13,072 bases of DNA from B8-G4 sp033720735 (GCA_033720735.1 JAWWBX010000098.1:1-13072), one strand, 5' to 3'. Shown: positions 1 to 7,291, counted from the stretch's first letter. The notes: generated from the sequence alone by a model not told the origin. Numbers and translations: made by a program.

Positions 1-1
1 A

Positions 2-89
2 CCGAGTCACTGAGTCACCGAGTCACCGACGCACTGATTCACCGAGTCACCGACGCACTGATTCACCGACGCACTGATCCACTGACGCA
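2..89. repeat. Octamer tandem repeat array (11 units)
   Basis: Eleven contiguous 8-base units fit the consensus CYGABYCA. Variants include CCGAGTCA, CCGACGCA, CTGATTCA and CTGACGCA. Units 3-5 (18-41) and 6-8 (42-65) form an identical 24-base super-unit, so the array grew by duplicating blocks of three. It ends 22 bases before the first gene. Three more units in the same orientation lie at 13016-13039. No spacers of CRISPR type are present. The function is unknown; it looks like a dispersed intergenic repeat, and it may continue to the left of the window. Confidence 0.9.
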
Positions 90-111
90 CCGAAACCCCT
101 AACTTCCCCGC

Positions 112-1224
112 ATGGCCAGGATCGCAGCATTCGAGGGGTTTTATGGCGGATCACACAAACAATGGCTCGATGGACTGGTGGCCAACAGTGATCACGACAT
201 CCACACCTTCACCTTGTCCGACCGCTTCTGGAAGTGGCGGATGCACGGCGCGTCGGTTACATTGGCCAGAGAGTTCCTCAACTCGGGTCTGGAGCCCGAC
301 CTCATTCTCGCGACCGACATGCTGGATTTGAGTGTCCTTCTCGCATTGATCAGGCGCCAGGCAGACCGGATTCCCGTGGTGCTGTACATGCACGAGAACC
401 AATTGACCTATCCCTGGTCAGCGACTGATCCGGATCCGGCTCTGGGACGTGACCACCACTATGGATTCATCAACTACACGTCTGCGCTCGTGGCTGATCA
501 GGTTTGGTTCAACAGTCAATACCATATGACTTCTTTCCTTGAGGCACTGCCGCCATTTCTGGGTATGTTTCCCGACCATCAGAATCAGGGAACGCTCGAA
601 GCCATTCGAGAGAAATCACGAGTCGTGCCTCTGGGTATCGATCTGCAATCACTGGGCGAGCGACCTGTTGCCGACCGAAATACCCCACCCGTCACTCTAT
701 GGAACCACCGGTGGGAGTTTGATAAAGCACCTGATACTTTCTTCGAAATGCTATTCCTGCTGGCTGACCAGGAAGTGCCGTTTCAGCTGGTCGTTCTGGG
801 TACGCGAGGGGAGAAGTATCCGCCCGTTTTCGACGCGGCACGGCGGCGTCTGCACGACAGGATCCTGCAATGGGGCCCAGTGGAATCCAGGGCCGAGTAC
901 GCCGGATGGCTACACCGGTCGCACATCCTGCCGGTGACCTCCATCCAGGACTTTTTCGGGGTCAGCGTCGCGGAGGCGATGTATTGCAACGTGTTTCCCT
1001 TGTTGCCGGACCGGCTGGCATATCCGGAGCATATCCCGGCAAACGCACGGCACCGGCATCTGTACGCAGATGATCGTGATCTTGTCGGTCGGCTGAGAAG
1101 CTTGTTGGAGCAAGGGGTGCCCGCCATCGATGCGCGATCCATGATTGCTCACTATGATTGGACGCAATGCATCCGTAACTATGACACCATGTTGAATGAT
1201 GCCTGCAAGCACTTGAACACATGA
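112..1224 (+). CDS. Predicted tRNA-queuosine alpha-mannosyltransferase (DUF3524/GTDC1-like GT-B glycosyltransferase)
   Basis: This is a 370-residue cytosolic protein without a signal peptide. The N-terminus carries the family hallmark EGFYGGSHKQW (residues 8-18), followed by YMHENQLTYPW (92-102), NHRWEFDKAP (198-207) and the donor-side loop DFFGVSVAEAM (280-290) of a GT-B glycosyltransferase. The N-terminal half matches the DUF3524 domain as I recognise it, and the C-terminal half is a group-1 glycosyltransferase domain. The animal relative GTDC1 (QTMAN) attaches mannose from GDP-mannose to queuosine in tRNA-Asp. That the bacterial protein acts on tRNA queuosine is inferred from family membership. 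The ATG at 112 places the conserved EGFYGGSHK motif at the extreme N-terminus, as in the family, so the start is well supported. There is no clear Shine-Dalgarno sequence. The gene stands alone on its strand, between an octamer repeat array and a convergent operon. Confidence 0.82.
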   Translation: MARIAAFEGFYGGSHKQWLDGLVANSDHDIHTFTLSDRFWKWRMHGASVTLAREFLNSGLEPDLILATDMLDLSVLLALIRRQADRIPVVLYMHENQLTYPWSATDPDPALGRDHHYGFINYTSALVADQVWFNSQYHMTSFLEALPPFLGMFPDHQNQGTLEAIREKSRVVPLGIDLQSLGERPVADRNTPPVTLWNHRWEFDKAPDTFFEMLFLLADQEVPFQLVVLGTRGEKYPPVFDAARRRLHDRILQWGPVESRAEYAGWLHRSHILPVTSIQDFFGVSVAEAMYCNVFPLLPDRLAYPEHIPANARHRHLYADDRDLVGRLRSLLEQGVPAIDARSMIAHYDWTQCIRNYDTMLNDACKHLNT

Positions 1225-1246
1225 ACCCCGTACGACTCCGCAACGC

Positions 1247-1280
1247 TCCGCGTACAGGGCACGCACCATGACTACGCGGA
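1247..1280. terminator. Candidate bidirectional hairpin between convergent genes
   Basis: The 59-base gap between the convergent mannosyltransferase and maf genes contains an 8-base perfect inverted repeat, TCCGCGTA (1247-1254) and TACGCGGA (1273-1280), with an 18-base loop. There is no strong T-tract, so termination is plausible from position only. Confidence 0.35.
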
Positions 1281-1283
1281 ACA

Positions 1284-1859
1284 CTATCTAAACGTTCTCA
1301 GCGCCTCGTACACCATGTGTGTGGGCAGGCCCATGATGTTGTTATAGCTCCCGTCGATCTTGCGAATCTTGCAATGGCCGAGCCACTCCTGGATCGCATA
1401 GGAACCGGCCTTGTCATAAGGTTCGAAGGTGTCGACATAATACGCGATCTCATCCTCGGTCATTTCAGCAAGATGGACGTGTGATGTGCAGGAAAAGGTC
1501 CGATGCCGGTCTGAGTTCATCAGGCATACGCCGGTGATCACCTGGTGGACGTCACCCGCGAGTTCCGTAAGGATCCGGATCGCATCTGCCCGGTCTGCCG
1601 GCTTGCCGTAGATCTCCTGACCCTTGAAAACCAGGCTGTCGGCAGCCAGAACGATGCCGCCGTCTGCCTGAGCCAGCGCAGCCACGGCCTTCTTATGTGC
1701 CAGGAATTCGGGCACGTCAAACGGACGCAATGTATCAGGGTAGGATTCTTCGACATCCAGACTCAGGACTTCAAACGGGATGTGCGCAGCCTGCAACAGC
1801 GCATGCCGCCGCGGCGACTGCGACGCCAGGTAGATCATGGGAAGTGCGTCGGGGTGCAT
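1284..1859 (-). CDS. maf: Maf family nucleotide pyrophosphatase
   Basis: This 191-residue protein is of usual Maf length. Members hydrolyse non-canonical or modified nucleoside triphosphates (dTTP/UTP and methylated derivatives) to monophosphate and pyrophosphate in the cytosol, as house-cleaning enzymes. Visible hallmarks are the substrate-binding loop SQSPRR (residues 13-18), LAHKKA (53-58), the acidic motif AADSLV with D74, GKPADR (85-90), DKAGSYAIQ (149-157) and IDGSYNNIMGLP (168-179). It is the last gene of a three-gene minus-strand operon and begins 4 bases after the UbiA stop. The start could instead be M8 (ATG at 1838), which would put the protein directly at MIYLASQSPRR as in most Maf proteins and leave a 25-base gap. 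Neither start has a clear ribosome binding site. Whether it prefers dTTP/UTP or m7GTP cannot be read from the sequence alone. Confidence 0.9.
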   Translation of the reverse strand: MHPDALPMIYLASQSPRRHALLQAAHIPFEVLSLDVEESYPDTLRPFDVPEFLAHKKAVAALAQADGGIVLAADSLVFKGQEIYGKPADRADAIRILTELAGDVHQVITGVCLMNSDRHRTFSCTSHVHLAEMTEDEIAYYVDTFEPYDKAGSYAIQEWLGHCKIRKIDGSYNNIMGLPTHMVYEALRTFR

Positions 1860-1863
1860 TGGG

Positions 1864-2769
1864 TCACAAGATGATCAAATAAATCGTACCAAAGACAACA
1901 ATGACTTTCATGATCGTGGAGTAAGCGCCCATTTCATCAGGTTCAGAGCCGCCAATTCGCCATCCTGCTACAAGCAACGGGATCACCACCGTGAGTCCCA
2001 GGTAGGCCAACTGCCACCACAAAAATGCGCCAGCCAGCCACACATGCCAGGCAACCATGGCGATCACCAGCGATGCGATCAGACCGCGGATGACCCTGAT
2101 GGTGAGCGGGACACCCCAAACTGCCGGGGCCGTGCGCGCGCCAATGGCACTGTCTCCCCTGAGGTCTTCGATATCCTTGATCAACTCGCGGATCAACGTG
2201 ATGAGAAAGGAGAAGAGGACGTACGCCCAAATCAGCTGCCGCGCAGAAATCGCGTCTTCCGGAAGCCCTGAGTCGACCTGCGGGATCCACAGGATATAGA
2301 TCACCAGAGCACAAAACAGACTCACCATGAGGTTTCCGATCAGCGGACGCTGCTTGAACAGGGCTGAATAGAGCCAGAGTCCGGTCGTCGTGAGGGAGAA
2401 GATGATGGGCGCAGCGAAACTGTACGCCGGGATCAACAAAAGACAGGCAACGGCGCCGGACAAGGTGAGCAGCCAGTAGAGGATCCATGCGTGCGGCACC
2501 GTGATTGCCCTGCCCACGACGTTCTTGCCGGGTTTGTTGATCTCATCCATGCGTACATCGTGGATGTCATTGATCACATATCCGGCGGCGGCCGTGGTCA
2601 CGGTCATCACGATCACCAGCAGCAGTTCCCGGGTGGTCAGGAGTGAGCCAATGCCCCGGGTTGCAATGACCTCGTGATGCACAACCAGCTGGATCGCGAT
2701 GATCAGCAAAAGATTGAAGGGGCGTAGCAACCTGATGACGGCTCCGGGCATCTGACTGGCAGTTGCCAT
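1864..2769 (-). CDS. UbiA family prenyltransferase (geranylgeranylglycerol-phosphate geranylgeranyltransferase-like)
   Basis: This 301-residue integral membrane protein has about eight or nine hydrophobic helices. Both Mg2+/prenyl-diphosphate-binding aspartate motifs of UbiA enzymes are intact: NDIHDVRMDEINKP (67-80) and RELIKDIEDLRGD (194-206). The basic KQRPLIGN loop (139-146) between them is also typical. UbiA enzymes move a prenyl chain from its diphosphate to an acceptor in the membrane. In Bacteroidota this subgroup, commonly next to maf, is annotated as the archaeal-type enzyme that adds a second geranylgeranyl group to geranylgeranylglyceryl phosphate. The acceptor is inferred, and a quinone or other lipid acceptor cannot be excluded. 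The gene lies 4 bases after the DUF72 stop and 4 bases before maf, so all three are almost certainly cotranscribed. The ATG at 2769 gives a short hydrophilic N-terminus before the first helix, as expected. Confidence 0.85.
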   Translation of the reverse strand: MATASQMPGAVIRLLRPFNLLLIIAIQLVVHHEVIATRGIGSLLTTRELLLVIVMTVTTAAAGYVINDIHDVRMDEINKPGKNVVGRAITVPHAWILYWLLTLSGAVACLLLIPAYSFAAPIIFSLTTTGLWLYSALFKQRPLIGNLMVSLFCALVIYILWIPQVDSGLPEDAISARQLIWAYVLFSFLITLIRELIKDIEDLRGDSAIGARTAPAVWGVPLTIRVIRGLIASLVIAMVAWHVWLAGAFLWWQLAYLGLTVVIPLLVAGWRIGGSEPDEMGAYSTIMKVIVVFGTIYLIIL

Positions 2770-2773
2770 AGCG

Positions 2774-3661
2774 TCAGGATTCGTTCAGAAGTGTGGCGCC
2801 GCGCGTCGATAGATCGCAGCGGAGGTTGATCGCCTTGAGAAATGCCGCGCACTGGGCGGGTGTCCCGTCTTCCGGCTCGTTGTGTGCATACCAGTAGACG
2901 GTATGCAGGCCCTGTCCGGCCCAGTACGCCAGTCGCTCTACCCATGCCTCGATCCGCGGCAGATCAATCGCGAGATCATTGACACCCTGAAACCGGATGA
3001 GCACCCGATCGCTGGAAACCACCTGGTGGATGGCGTCCCGGCGGCCTGGCGTGTCCGTGATCACCCAGGTCACCCCATGCTCGTGGAACAGCCGCCCGGT
3101 CTCTTCCAGAATGCCAGGATCAGAAAACCAGCCCTCATGCCGCAGTTCGATGGCAATGGGGCGCGAGGGCGCCACCTGCTCGACAAACGGGGCCAGGTGC
3201 TCCATCCCATTCGGAGTGAAATTTTCCGGCATTTGCAGGATCGGCAGTCCCATGCCGGTGCCGAGTCCGGCAGCAAGTTCGAGAAAGCGCAGCGCATCTT
3301 CGACCGCGCTGCCTTTCAAGCGCTTGAAATGGCTGATCTGCCGGGGGAATTTTGGCGAGAATGTGAAGTCCTCAGGCGTCTCATTGCGCCAGGCCTCGAA
3401 TGACTTGAATGATTTGAAGCTGTAGCCTGTCGAATTCAGTTCGATGCTGTTGAACATCCGGCTGTAATGATGGAGAAACTGCCCGGATGGCGTACCCTTC
3501 GGGTAGACGCTACCCAACCATTCCTTGCGGCTCCACTTGGCACAGCCCGCGTAGACCTGCAGTGAGGCCGGTTTGCCGGAAAGGAAAGTGGCCGTCAGCG
3601 GGTGATCCTGAGGCAAGGAGAAGTCAACAGAGGTCAGATCTTCTGTGTAGCCGAATTTCAT
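2774..3661 (-). CDS. DUF72 (YecE-like) TIM-barrel protein
   Basis: This 295-residue soluble protein carries the DUF72 signatures in order: YAGCAKWSRKEWLGSVYP (37-54), FNSIELNSTGY (70-80), FTFSPKFPRQIS (99-110), IELRHEGWF (161-169) and YAHNEPED near the C-terminus (258-265). These mark the barrel strands and the conserved pocket of the family, which adopts a TIM-barrel fold. No biochemical role is firmly established for DUF72 that I could assign here. It is the first gene of the DUF72-UbiA-maf operon and has its own promoter region shared divergently with the serine hydrolase. The family usually starts close to the YxG(C/T)xxW motif, and here about 35 extra residues precede it. No alternative ATG closer to the motif is apparent. 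A small internal duplication, FKSFKSFE (82-89), is visible. Confidence 0.85.
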   Translation of the reverse strand: MKFGYTEDLTSVDFSLPQDHPLTATFLSGKPASLQVYAGCAKWSRKEWLGSVYPKGTPSGQFLHHYSRMFNSIELNSTGYSFKSFKSFEAWRNETPEDFTFSPKFPRQISHFKRLKGSAVEDALRFLELAAGLGTGMGLPILQMPENFTPNGMEHLAPFVEQVAPSRPIAIELRHEGWFSDPGILEETGRLFHEHGVTWVITDTPGRRDAIHQVVSSDRVLIRFQGVNDLAIDLPRIEAWVERLAYWAGQGLHTVYWYAHNEPEDGTPAQCAAFLKAINLRCDLSTRGATLLNES

Positions 3662-3684
3662 ACTAAATGGTTCAGAAGGGTCCT

Positions 3685-3759
3685 AAGATAGTGCGCAGAG
3701 GGCAGTTGTCGGTGATGGGAGGCCGAAACTGAATTCAACTGCAAACTGCTGACTATCTT
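3685..3759. promoter_or_regulatory. Divergent promoter region with mirrored ACTATCTT elements
   Basis: The 118-base gap between the DUF72 operon and the serine hydrolase holds two copies of ACTATCTT facing outward. One reads toward the hydrolase (3752-3759, 20 bases before ATG 3780). The other reads on the minus strand toward DUF72 (complement of 3685-3692, 23 bases before ATG 3661). Each contains TATCTT, close to the first six positions of the Bacteroidota -7 element TAnnTTTG. The symmetry of spacing suggests two start-proximal promoter elements. A regulator-binding inverted repeat is the alternative. No convincing -33 TTG is seen for either. Confidence 0.4.
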
Positions 3760-3779
3760 GAACGTCTAACTATGCAAAC

Positions 3780-5447
3780 ATGAAAGGAAGACTGCTCCTT
3801 GTCCTCGCGATCTTGCTATGGGTTGGTACGAGCCATGGACAATATGTGCACCAGGCCGCCATCGACAGCCTGTTTACCGACTGGGACCATATTGAATCTC
3901 CCGGTTGTGCGATTGGCGTCGTTCAGAACGGTGAGCTCGTTTACGCCCGGGGCTACGGATCTGCTGACCTGGAACATGATGTGCCACTGGGTCCGCATAG
4001 CGTGTTTTACATGGCCTCTGTGTCCAAGCAATTTGTGACGTTTTGTATTCTGCTGCTCGAGGAAGAGGGCAAGATCGATCTCGATGCGCCGATCCAGACG
4101 TATCTGCCGGATTTTCCGGAATATGATGCCCCCTTGACAACCCGCCATTTCATTCATCACACCAGCGGGGTGCGCGACTACCTGACATTGATGGGGTTGA
4201 AAGGGCTTGATTACATGGATGATAGCGATCCGGAGGAAGTCTATGAGCTGATCAAACGGCAGTCAGAACTGAATTTTCCGCCAGGCGAACGCTACCTCTA
4301 CAGCAATTCGTGTTACTTCATGCTGGCCATGATCGTCGAACGTGTGACCGGGCAGTCGATCAAGGAATACGCCGAAGAGCACGTGTTTGGTCCGCTCGGC
4401 ATGCAGCGCACGCATTTCCATGACGACAATACCCATCTCATCAAGCATCGCGCGTTCAGCTATGAGCCACGGGAGGATGGCGGGTATCGCAATCTGATCA
4501 TGCGGTTCGACCAGGTAGGATCCGGCGGCCTTTACAGTTGTGTCGAAGACATGTTTCTGTGGGATCAGAATTTCTATGACAACAAACTCGGTAAGGGTGG
4601 CCCGGAGATCATGGAACTGATGCATACGGAGGGGATGCTGAACAATGGGGAGCGGATTGAGTATGCGTTTGGTGTGAGCAATGGTGAGTATCGTGGCTTG
4701 CGCACGGTCAGTCACGGAGGAGCATTGGCTGGTTACCGCACATACCTCTTGCGCTTCCCAGATCAGCACACGTCGATCATCTTCCTGGGCAATCGTGCCG
4801 ACGCGGACTCGGGTGGCAACAGCTACCGGATTGCCGATATCGTTCTTAAGGATCAGCTGGCAGCCGAAACAGAAGAGATGACTGCCGAGGAAGCGGTGGT
4901 GACGAGCACCGCCTACATCCCGGAGAGTCTCGAGCCGTATGCCGGTGCCTACAGCGTACAACCCGGCGTGGACTTTACGGCCGAGATCGATGGCGATACG
5001 TTGCGTGTCATCCAGCATTGGAATGACGTGTCATATGCCATTCTGCCGAAGGATGAGCACGTCTTTGTGATCCCGCAATCAGATGTTGCATTCAGGTTCA
5101 GCGATCTCCAGAACAACCAGGCGCAGATGGTCATCGTTAAGCAGGGCGATTCCGAGACCGAGTGCCGGCGTAAATTGGACTTTGAACTGCGCGCGGCTGA
5201 TATGCCACAATATGTCGGCTCCTACTATTCCCGGGATCTGGATTGCAACTATGAGATCTACCTTGAAAATGAAACACTGATGATCCGCAAGCCGAGGCAA
5301 TCACCGGTGGAACTGATCTTTAACGATGCGGATACCTTTGGCGACGGCCGCAGTGCCTATACCGTTTGGCGCAACGGCAATGCCATTGCCGGCTTTCGTC
5401 TCGATGCGGGGCGCGTAACGAATCTGAAGTTTGTTAGAGTTAAATGA
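3780..5447 (+). CDS. Exported serine hydrolase, beta-lactamase/PBP4* fold
   Basis: This is a 555-residue exported protein. The N-terminus is a typical signal peptide (basic start MKGR, hydrophobic core 5-15, likely cleavage after SHG at residue 20 before Gln21). The penicillin-binding/class C beta-lactamase fold follows, with its three catalytic motifs intact: SVSK (S80 nucleophile, K83), Y174-S175-N176 in YLYSNS, and H312-G313-G314 in SHGGALAGYR, which replaces KTG as in many esterase-like members. Residues from about 385 to the end form a beta-rich C-terminal extension of the kind found after the hydrolase domain in this family. The family includes D-aminopeptidases, esterases and carboxypeptidases, so the substrate (peptidoglycan peptide, ester or D-amino-acid peptide) cannot be named. 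True beta-lactamase activity is unlikely to be its main role. The start is fixed by the signal peptide. It is a single-gene unit closed by the terminator at 5511-5544. Confidence 0.88.
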   Translation: MKGRLLLVLAILLWVGTSHGQYVHQAAIDSLFTDWDHIESPGCAIGVVQNGELVYARGYGSADLEHDVPLGPHSVFYMASVSKQFVTFCILLLEEEGKIDLDAPIQTYLPDFPEYDAPLTTRHFIHHTSGVRDYLTLMGLKGLDYMDDSDPEEVYELIKRQSELNFPPGERYLYSNSCYFMLAMIVERVTGQSIKEYAEEHVFGPLGMQRTHFHDDNTHLIKHRAFSYEPREDGGYRNLIMRFDQVGSGGLYSCVEDMFLWDQNFYDNKLGKGGPEIMELMHTEGMLNNGERIEYAFGVSNGEYRGLRTVSHGGALAGYRTYLLRFPDQHTSIIFLGNRADADSGGNSYRIADIVLKDQLAAETEEMTAEEAVVTSTAYIPESLEPYAGAYSVQPGVDFTAEIDGDTLRVIQHWNDVSYAILPKDEHVFVIPQSDVAFRFSDLQNNQAQMVIVKQGDSETECRRKLDFELRAADMPQYVGSYYSRDLDCNYEIYLENETLMIRKPRQSPVELIFNDADTFGDGRSAYTVWRNGNAIAGFRLDAGRVTNLKFVRVK

Positions 5448-5510
5448 AAAGAATAGCGTGACGAGAGGGTGCGCATGTCGGGTGATTCGAAATGAATACC
5501 CGCTCGTGAA

Positions 5511-5544
5511 AACAAAGCCCCGGAGCAACGTCCGGGGCTTTGTT
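5511..5544. terminator. Strong bidirectional intrinsic terminator
   Basis: A perfect 13-base inverted repeat, AACAAAGCCCCGG (5511-5523) and CCGGGGCTTTGTT (5532-5544), encloses an 8-base loop. The GC-rich core is flanked by CTTTGTT on one strand and, read the other way, by the same CTTTGTT, so it can serve both the serine hydrolase (+) and the beta-barrel gene (-), which converge on it. Confidence 0.88.
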
Positions 5545-5549
5545 GATCA

Positions 5550-6038
5550 TTAGAGGTAAAACCGGAATCCGATCCCGCCGCCGAGATCGAAATCCGTGGA
5601 TTCAATCAGTTCGATGCGCGGCGTCAGCTGGGCAAAGAGCTCGAATCGCCGGATCAGAAAGTCGATCCCGAACGCTCCGCTGACTCCAAAGGCGGTTTCA
5701 TCCCTCCGCACATCACCACCGCGATCCCGCAGTCCGAGAAACACGCCGGGACCGTAGTAGAAATGTACGGTTTGCGCATCATTGAGATGCTCGTCCCAGA
5801 TGCCGTGTACGTTGATATAGAAGAAGTCGTCGAGATCCCAGGCGGCCAGGACATCAACAGACGTTGTGGGTTTGTAAAACTTGAGACTGAGGCCGGTCGG
5901 TTGTCCGATATGGGCACCGATCCCGACATCACCGGAAGCGCGTTGTGCGTTGGCCGGTACGACCAGGCAAACCAGGAGCATGGTAGCGATCAGCCCGGCA
6001 AATGCTTGCTTCCAAAACGATGACAGTTGATCTTTCAT
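5550..6038 (-). CDS. Small exported beta-barrel-like outer membrane protein, uncharacterised
   Basis: This 162-residue protein has a clear signal peptide: a positively charged start, hydrophobic core at about 13-27, and likely cleavage after A29-N30-A31 before Gln32. The mature part of about 130 residues alternates polar and hydrophobic or aromatic residues. Candidate strands include GDVGIGAHIGQPTGLSLKFY, FFYINVHGIWDEH, VHFYYGPGVFLGLRD and FELFAQLTPRIEL. The chain ends in GIGFRFYL, with aromatic residues near the C-terminus as in Gram-negative outer membrane barrels. This supports a small, roughly six- to eight-strand barrel in the outer membrane. No enzymatic motif is visible and I cannot name the family or ligand. 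The gene lies alone on its strand, ends at the shared terminator, and has an AT-rich upstream region containing TACGTTTT (complement of 6073-6080), a weak -7-like element. Confidence 0.72.
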   Translation of the reverse strand: MKDQLSSFWKQAFAGLIATMLLVCLVVPANAQRASGDVGIGAHIGQPTGLSLKFYKPTTSVDVLAAWDLDDFFYINVHGIWDEHLNDAQTVHFYYGPGVFLGLRDRGGDVRRDETAFGVSGAFGIDFLIRRFELFAQLTPRIELIESTDFDLGGGIGFRFYL

Positions 6039-6513
6039 GGTGTAGGCGGTTTTGTGAAAAAATCAGTTTCAAAAAACGTACGCTTACTTCATGCATGCAG
6101 TTTTCTTGCAATGATTCAATCAGCGGGGTAAGACTTGATATGAATGTTGTGCCGCGGCAGGACTGCTAAATTGCCGGTGGGCAATCTGCGCAAACCTGGT
6201 CGGGCGACTAATGCCGGAGAGGCCGGCTGGCAAAAGACATGATGACTGATCTCATGTTACAGTGCGTTTTTATTGCAGCATAACATCTGCCTGAACGTAA
6301 ATCGTTCATCTGTTTCTCAAAAAAAATGCAGGAGTGAGAAGGCGTTATTGACGATGGATCCGCTTGATCGCGGGAACAGTGTTTAAACGGAATTCCGGAG
6401 AGAATATTGTGTTACTGTTGTGAAAATGCTGCGATTGATGGCTGATCATGGCGTTGTGGACGAAGGATCCTGGCCGTTGGCGCCTCCTGGCCTATCTGCA
6501 ACCTGCCTGGCCC
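6039..6513. other. Gene-free intergenic region
   Basis: I see no convincing gene in this AT-richer stretch. The first 90 bases are the upstream region of the minus-strand barrel gene. An imperfect inverted repeat lies at 6254-6286, with outer arms ATGTTA (6254-6259) and TAACAT (6281-6286) and inner TGC/GCA, enclosing a T-rich loop; it could be a small RNA hairpin or operator. A 39-codon frame at 6426-6545 has no supporting features. Confidence 0.6.
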
Positions 6514-6547
6514 TTGCGTCATATGTACAAAACGCCTTATATTAAGG
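6514..6547 (+). promoter_or_regulatory. Candidate promoter/operator for the small membrane-protein pair
   Basis: A TTG (6514-6516) lies 21 bases upstream of TATATTAA (6538-6545). This spacing and composition are compatible with the Bacteroidota -33 TTG / -7 TAnnTTTG promoter, although the last two -7 bases do not match. The -7-like element is embedded in the inverted repeat CCTTA-TAT-TAAGG (6535-6547), which could be a repressor site. Transcription would begin near 6550, just before the leader hairpin. Confidence 0.4.
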
Positions 6548-6557
6548 AATGAACACC

Positions 6558-6582
6558 GCCGGCATTCCAGAGAGATGCCGGC
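6558..6582 (+). promoter_or_regulatory. Leader hairpin upstream of the 56-residue membrane protein gene
   Basis: GCCGGCAT (6558-6565) and ATGCCGGC (6575-6582) pair perfectly across a 9-base loop, ending 24 bases before the ATG at 6607. No T-run follows, so it is more likely a 5' UTR structure, or a terminator-like element with weak function, than a classical intrinsic terminator. Confidence 0.5.
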
Positions 6583-6606
6583 CCAACACACTAAAAGAAC
6601 TGAACG

Positions 6607-6777
6607 ATGAACGCCCAAGCATCTTTCCTCGAGGGGAGCAGCCCTCCAATGATTTCCGGTGATCTGTTGAATGATGTCCTGATTTACGTCATGCTTGCAG
6701 TTGGCGTTGTTGGTGTCATGCTGGTCGTCGCCCAATGCGTACTGGCATCAGGGATCCTGCAGCCCGGGAAGGGTTAG
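6607..6777 (+). CDS. Small single-pass membrane protein, unknown function
   Basis: This 56-codon frame begins with ATG at 6607 and ends with TAG at 6775-6777. The protein has a short polar N-terminus (MNAQASFLEGSSPP), then a long hydrophobic segment from about residue 24 to 50 (starting VLIYVMLAVGVVGVMLVV), and ends in the short polar tail QPGKG. One transmembrane helix is clear. It is preceded by a promoter-like sequence and a leader hairpin, and followed 49 bases later by a four-pass membrane protein on the same strand, so the two are probably cotranscribed. I do not recognise the family. Support for a real gene comes from the coherent membrane topology, the upstream signals and the fit into otherwise empty space. 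An internal start at M15 (6649) is possible. Confidence 0.5.
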   Translation: MNAQASFLEGSSPPMISGDLLNDVLIYVMLAVGVVGVMLVVAQCVLASGILQPGKG

Positions 6778-6826
6778 GGCACCAGGATATCTGGCATGGC
6801 CATGGGGCGACTGCCTATCTTGCGGG

Positions 6827-7291
6827 ATGTCTGCGCAAAGACGGAAACGCCTGTTGTTTGGCTGGACACTGGTGCTGCTCATGGCGATTGCCGTGTTGGT
6901 GCTGACGCCGTCCCTCGCCGTCATCCGACCGGTCAATGGCCTTGACTTCCCAATTGGGACCCTGACGACCTGGTTGGGTTTTGTCGCGTTGCCGAGCGTG
7001 CTGTTTTATGCGATCCCGTCCTTGCATGCTCGTTCCACGGGACGCGTACGCGTGTATCGTAGGTTATTCATTATGTGCATTGTGCTCGGATGCCTGTGGG
7101 GGATCGGTGGTTATCTCCTTGCTGGCAATTGGGCCTATAACTTCTCAGGTAATTCTCCCGCCTTTCAGGGAAGTGCCGAAGCGGGCGTATGGTTCATGAG
7201 GTTGACGTATGGGATTGCCGTACTGACCTTGAGTGTCGCGATGTTGTACGGCTTGCACGAGTTGTTGTGCAGGGTGATCAAGAGACGTTAG
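6827..7291 (+). CDS. Four-pass membrane protein, unknown function
   Basis: This is a 154-residue protein starting at ATG 6827 (MSAQRRKRLLFGW). The open frame extends upstream to an ATG at 6695, but that extension overlaps the 56-residue gene in another frame and encodes a low-complexity, Cys/Trp-rich stretch. The start at 6827 gives a basic N-terminus directly before the first helix. Hydrophobic segments lie at about 9-30, 42-65, 79-101 and 121-148. Basic clusters (RRKR at the start, STGRVRVYRR between helices 2 and 3, KRR at the end) predict both termini and the middle loop on the cytoplasmic side. No catalytic motif or family signature is apparent. It follows the small membrane protein by 49 bases and precedes the SOS-like repressor on the same strand. 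No clear terminator separates it from the repressor operator. Confidence 0.68.
   Translation: MSAQRRKRLLFGWTLVLLMAIAVLVLTPSLAVIRPVNGLDFPIGTLTTWLGFVALPSVLFYAIPSLHARSTGRVRVYRRLFIMCIVLGCLWGIGGYLLAGNWAYNFSGNSPAFQGSAEAGVWFMRLTYGIAVLTLSVAMLYGLHELLCRVIKRR

Noticed and set aside
2..89. CRISPR array
   Set aside because: Units are 8 bases, contiguous and degenerate, without unique spacers; this is a simple tandem repeat.
4263..5018. Minus-strand open frame of 251 codons inside the serine hydrolase
   Set aside because: It is antisense to a gene with intact catalytic motifs and has no recognisable domain; it is a shadow frame.
6426..6545. 39-codon frame upstream of the small membrane protein
   Set aside because: It has no promoter or coherent topology, and its end overlaps the candidate promoter palindrome.
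6695..6826. Upstream extension of the four-pass membrane protein to an ATG at 6695
   Set aside because: It overlaps the 56-residue gene in another frame and encodes a Cys/Trp-rich stretch unlike a membrane protein N-terminus; ATG 6827 gives a basic start directly before the first helix.
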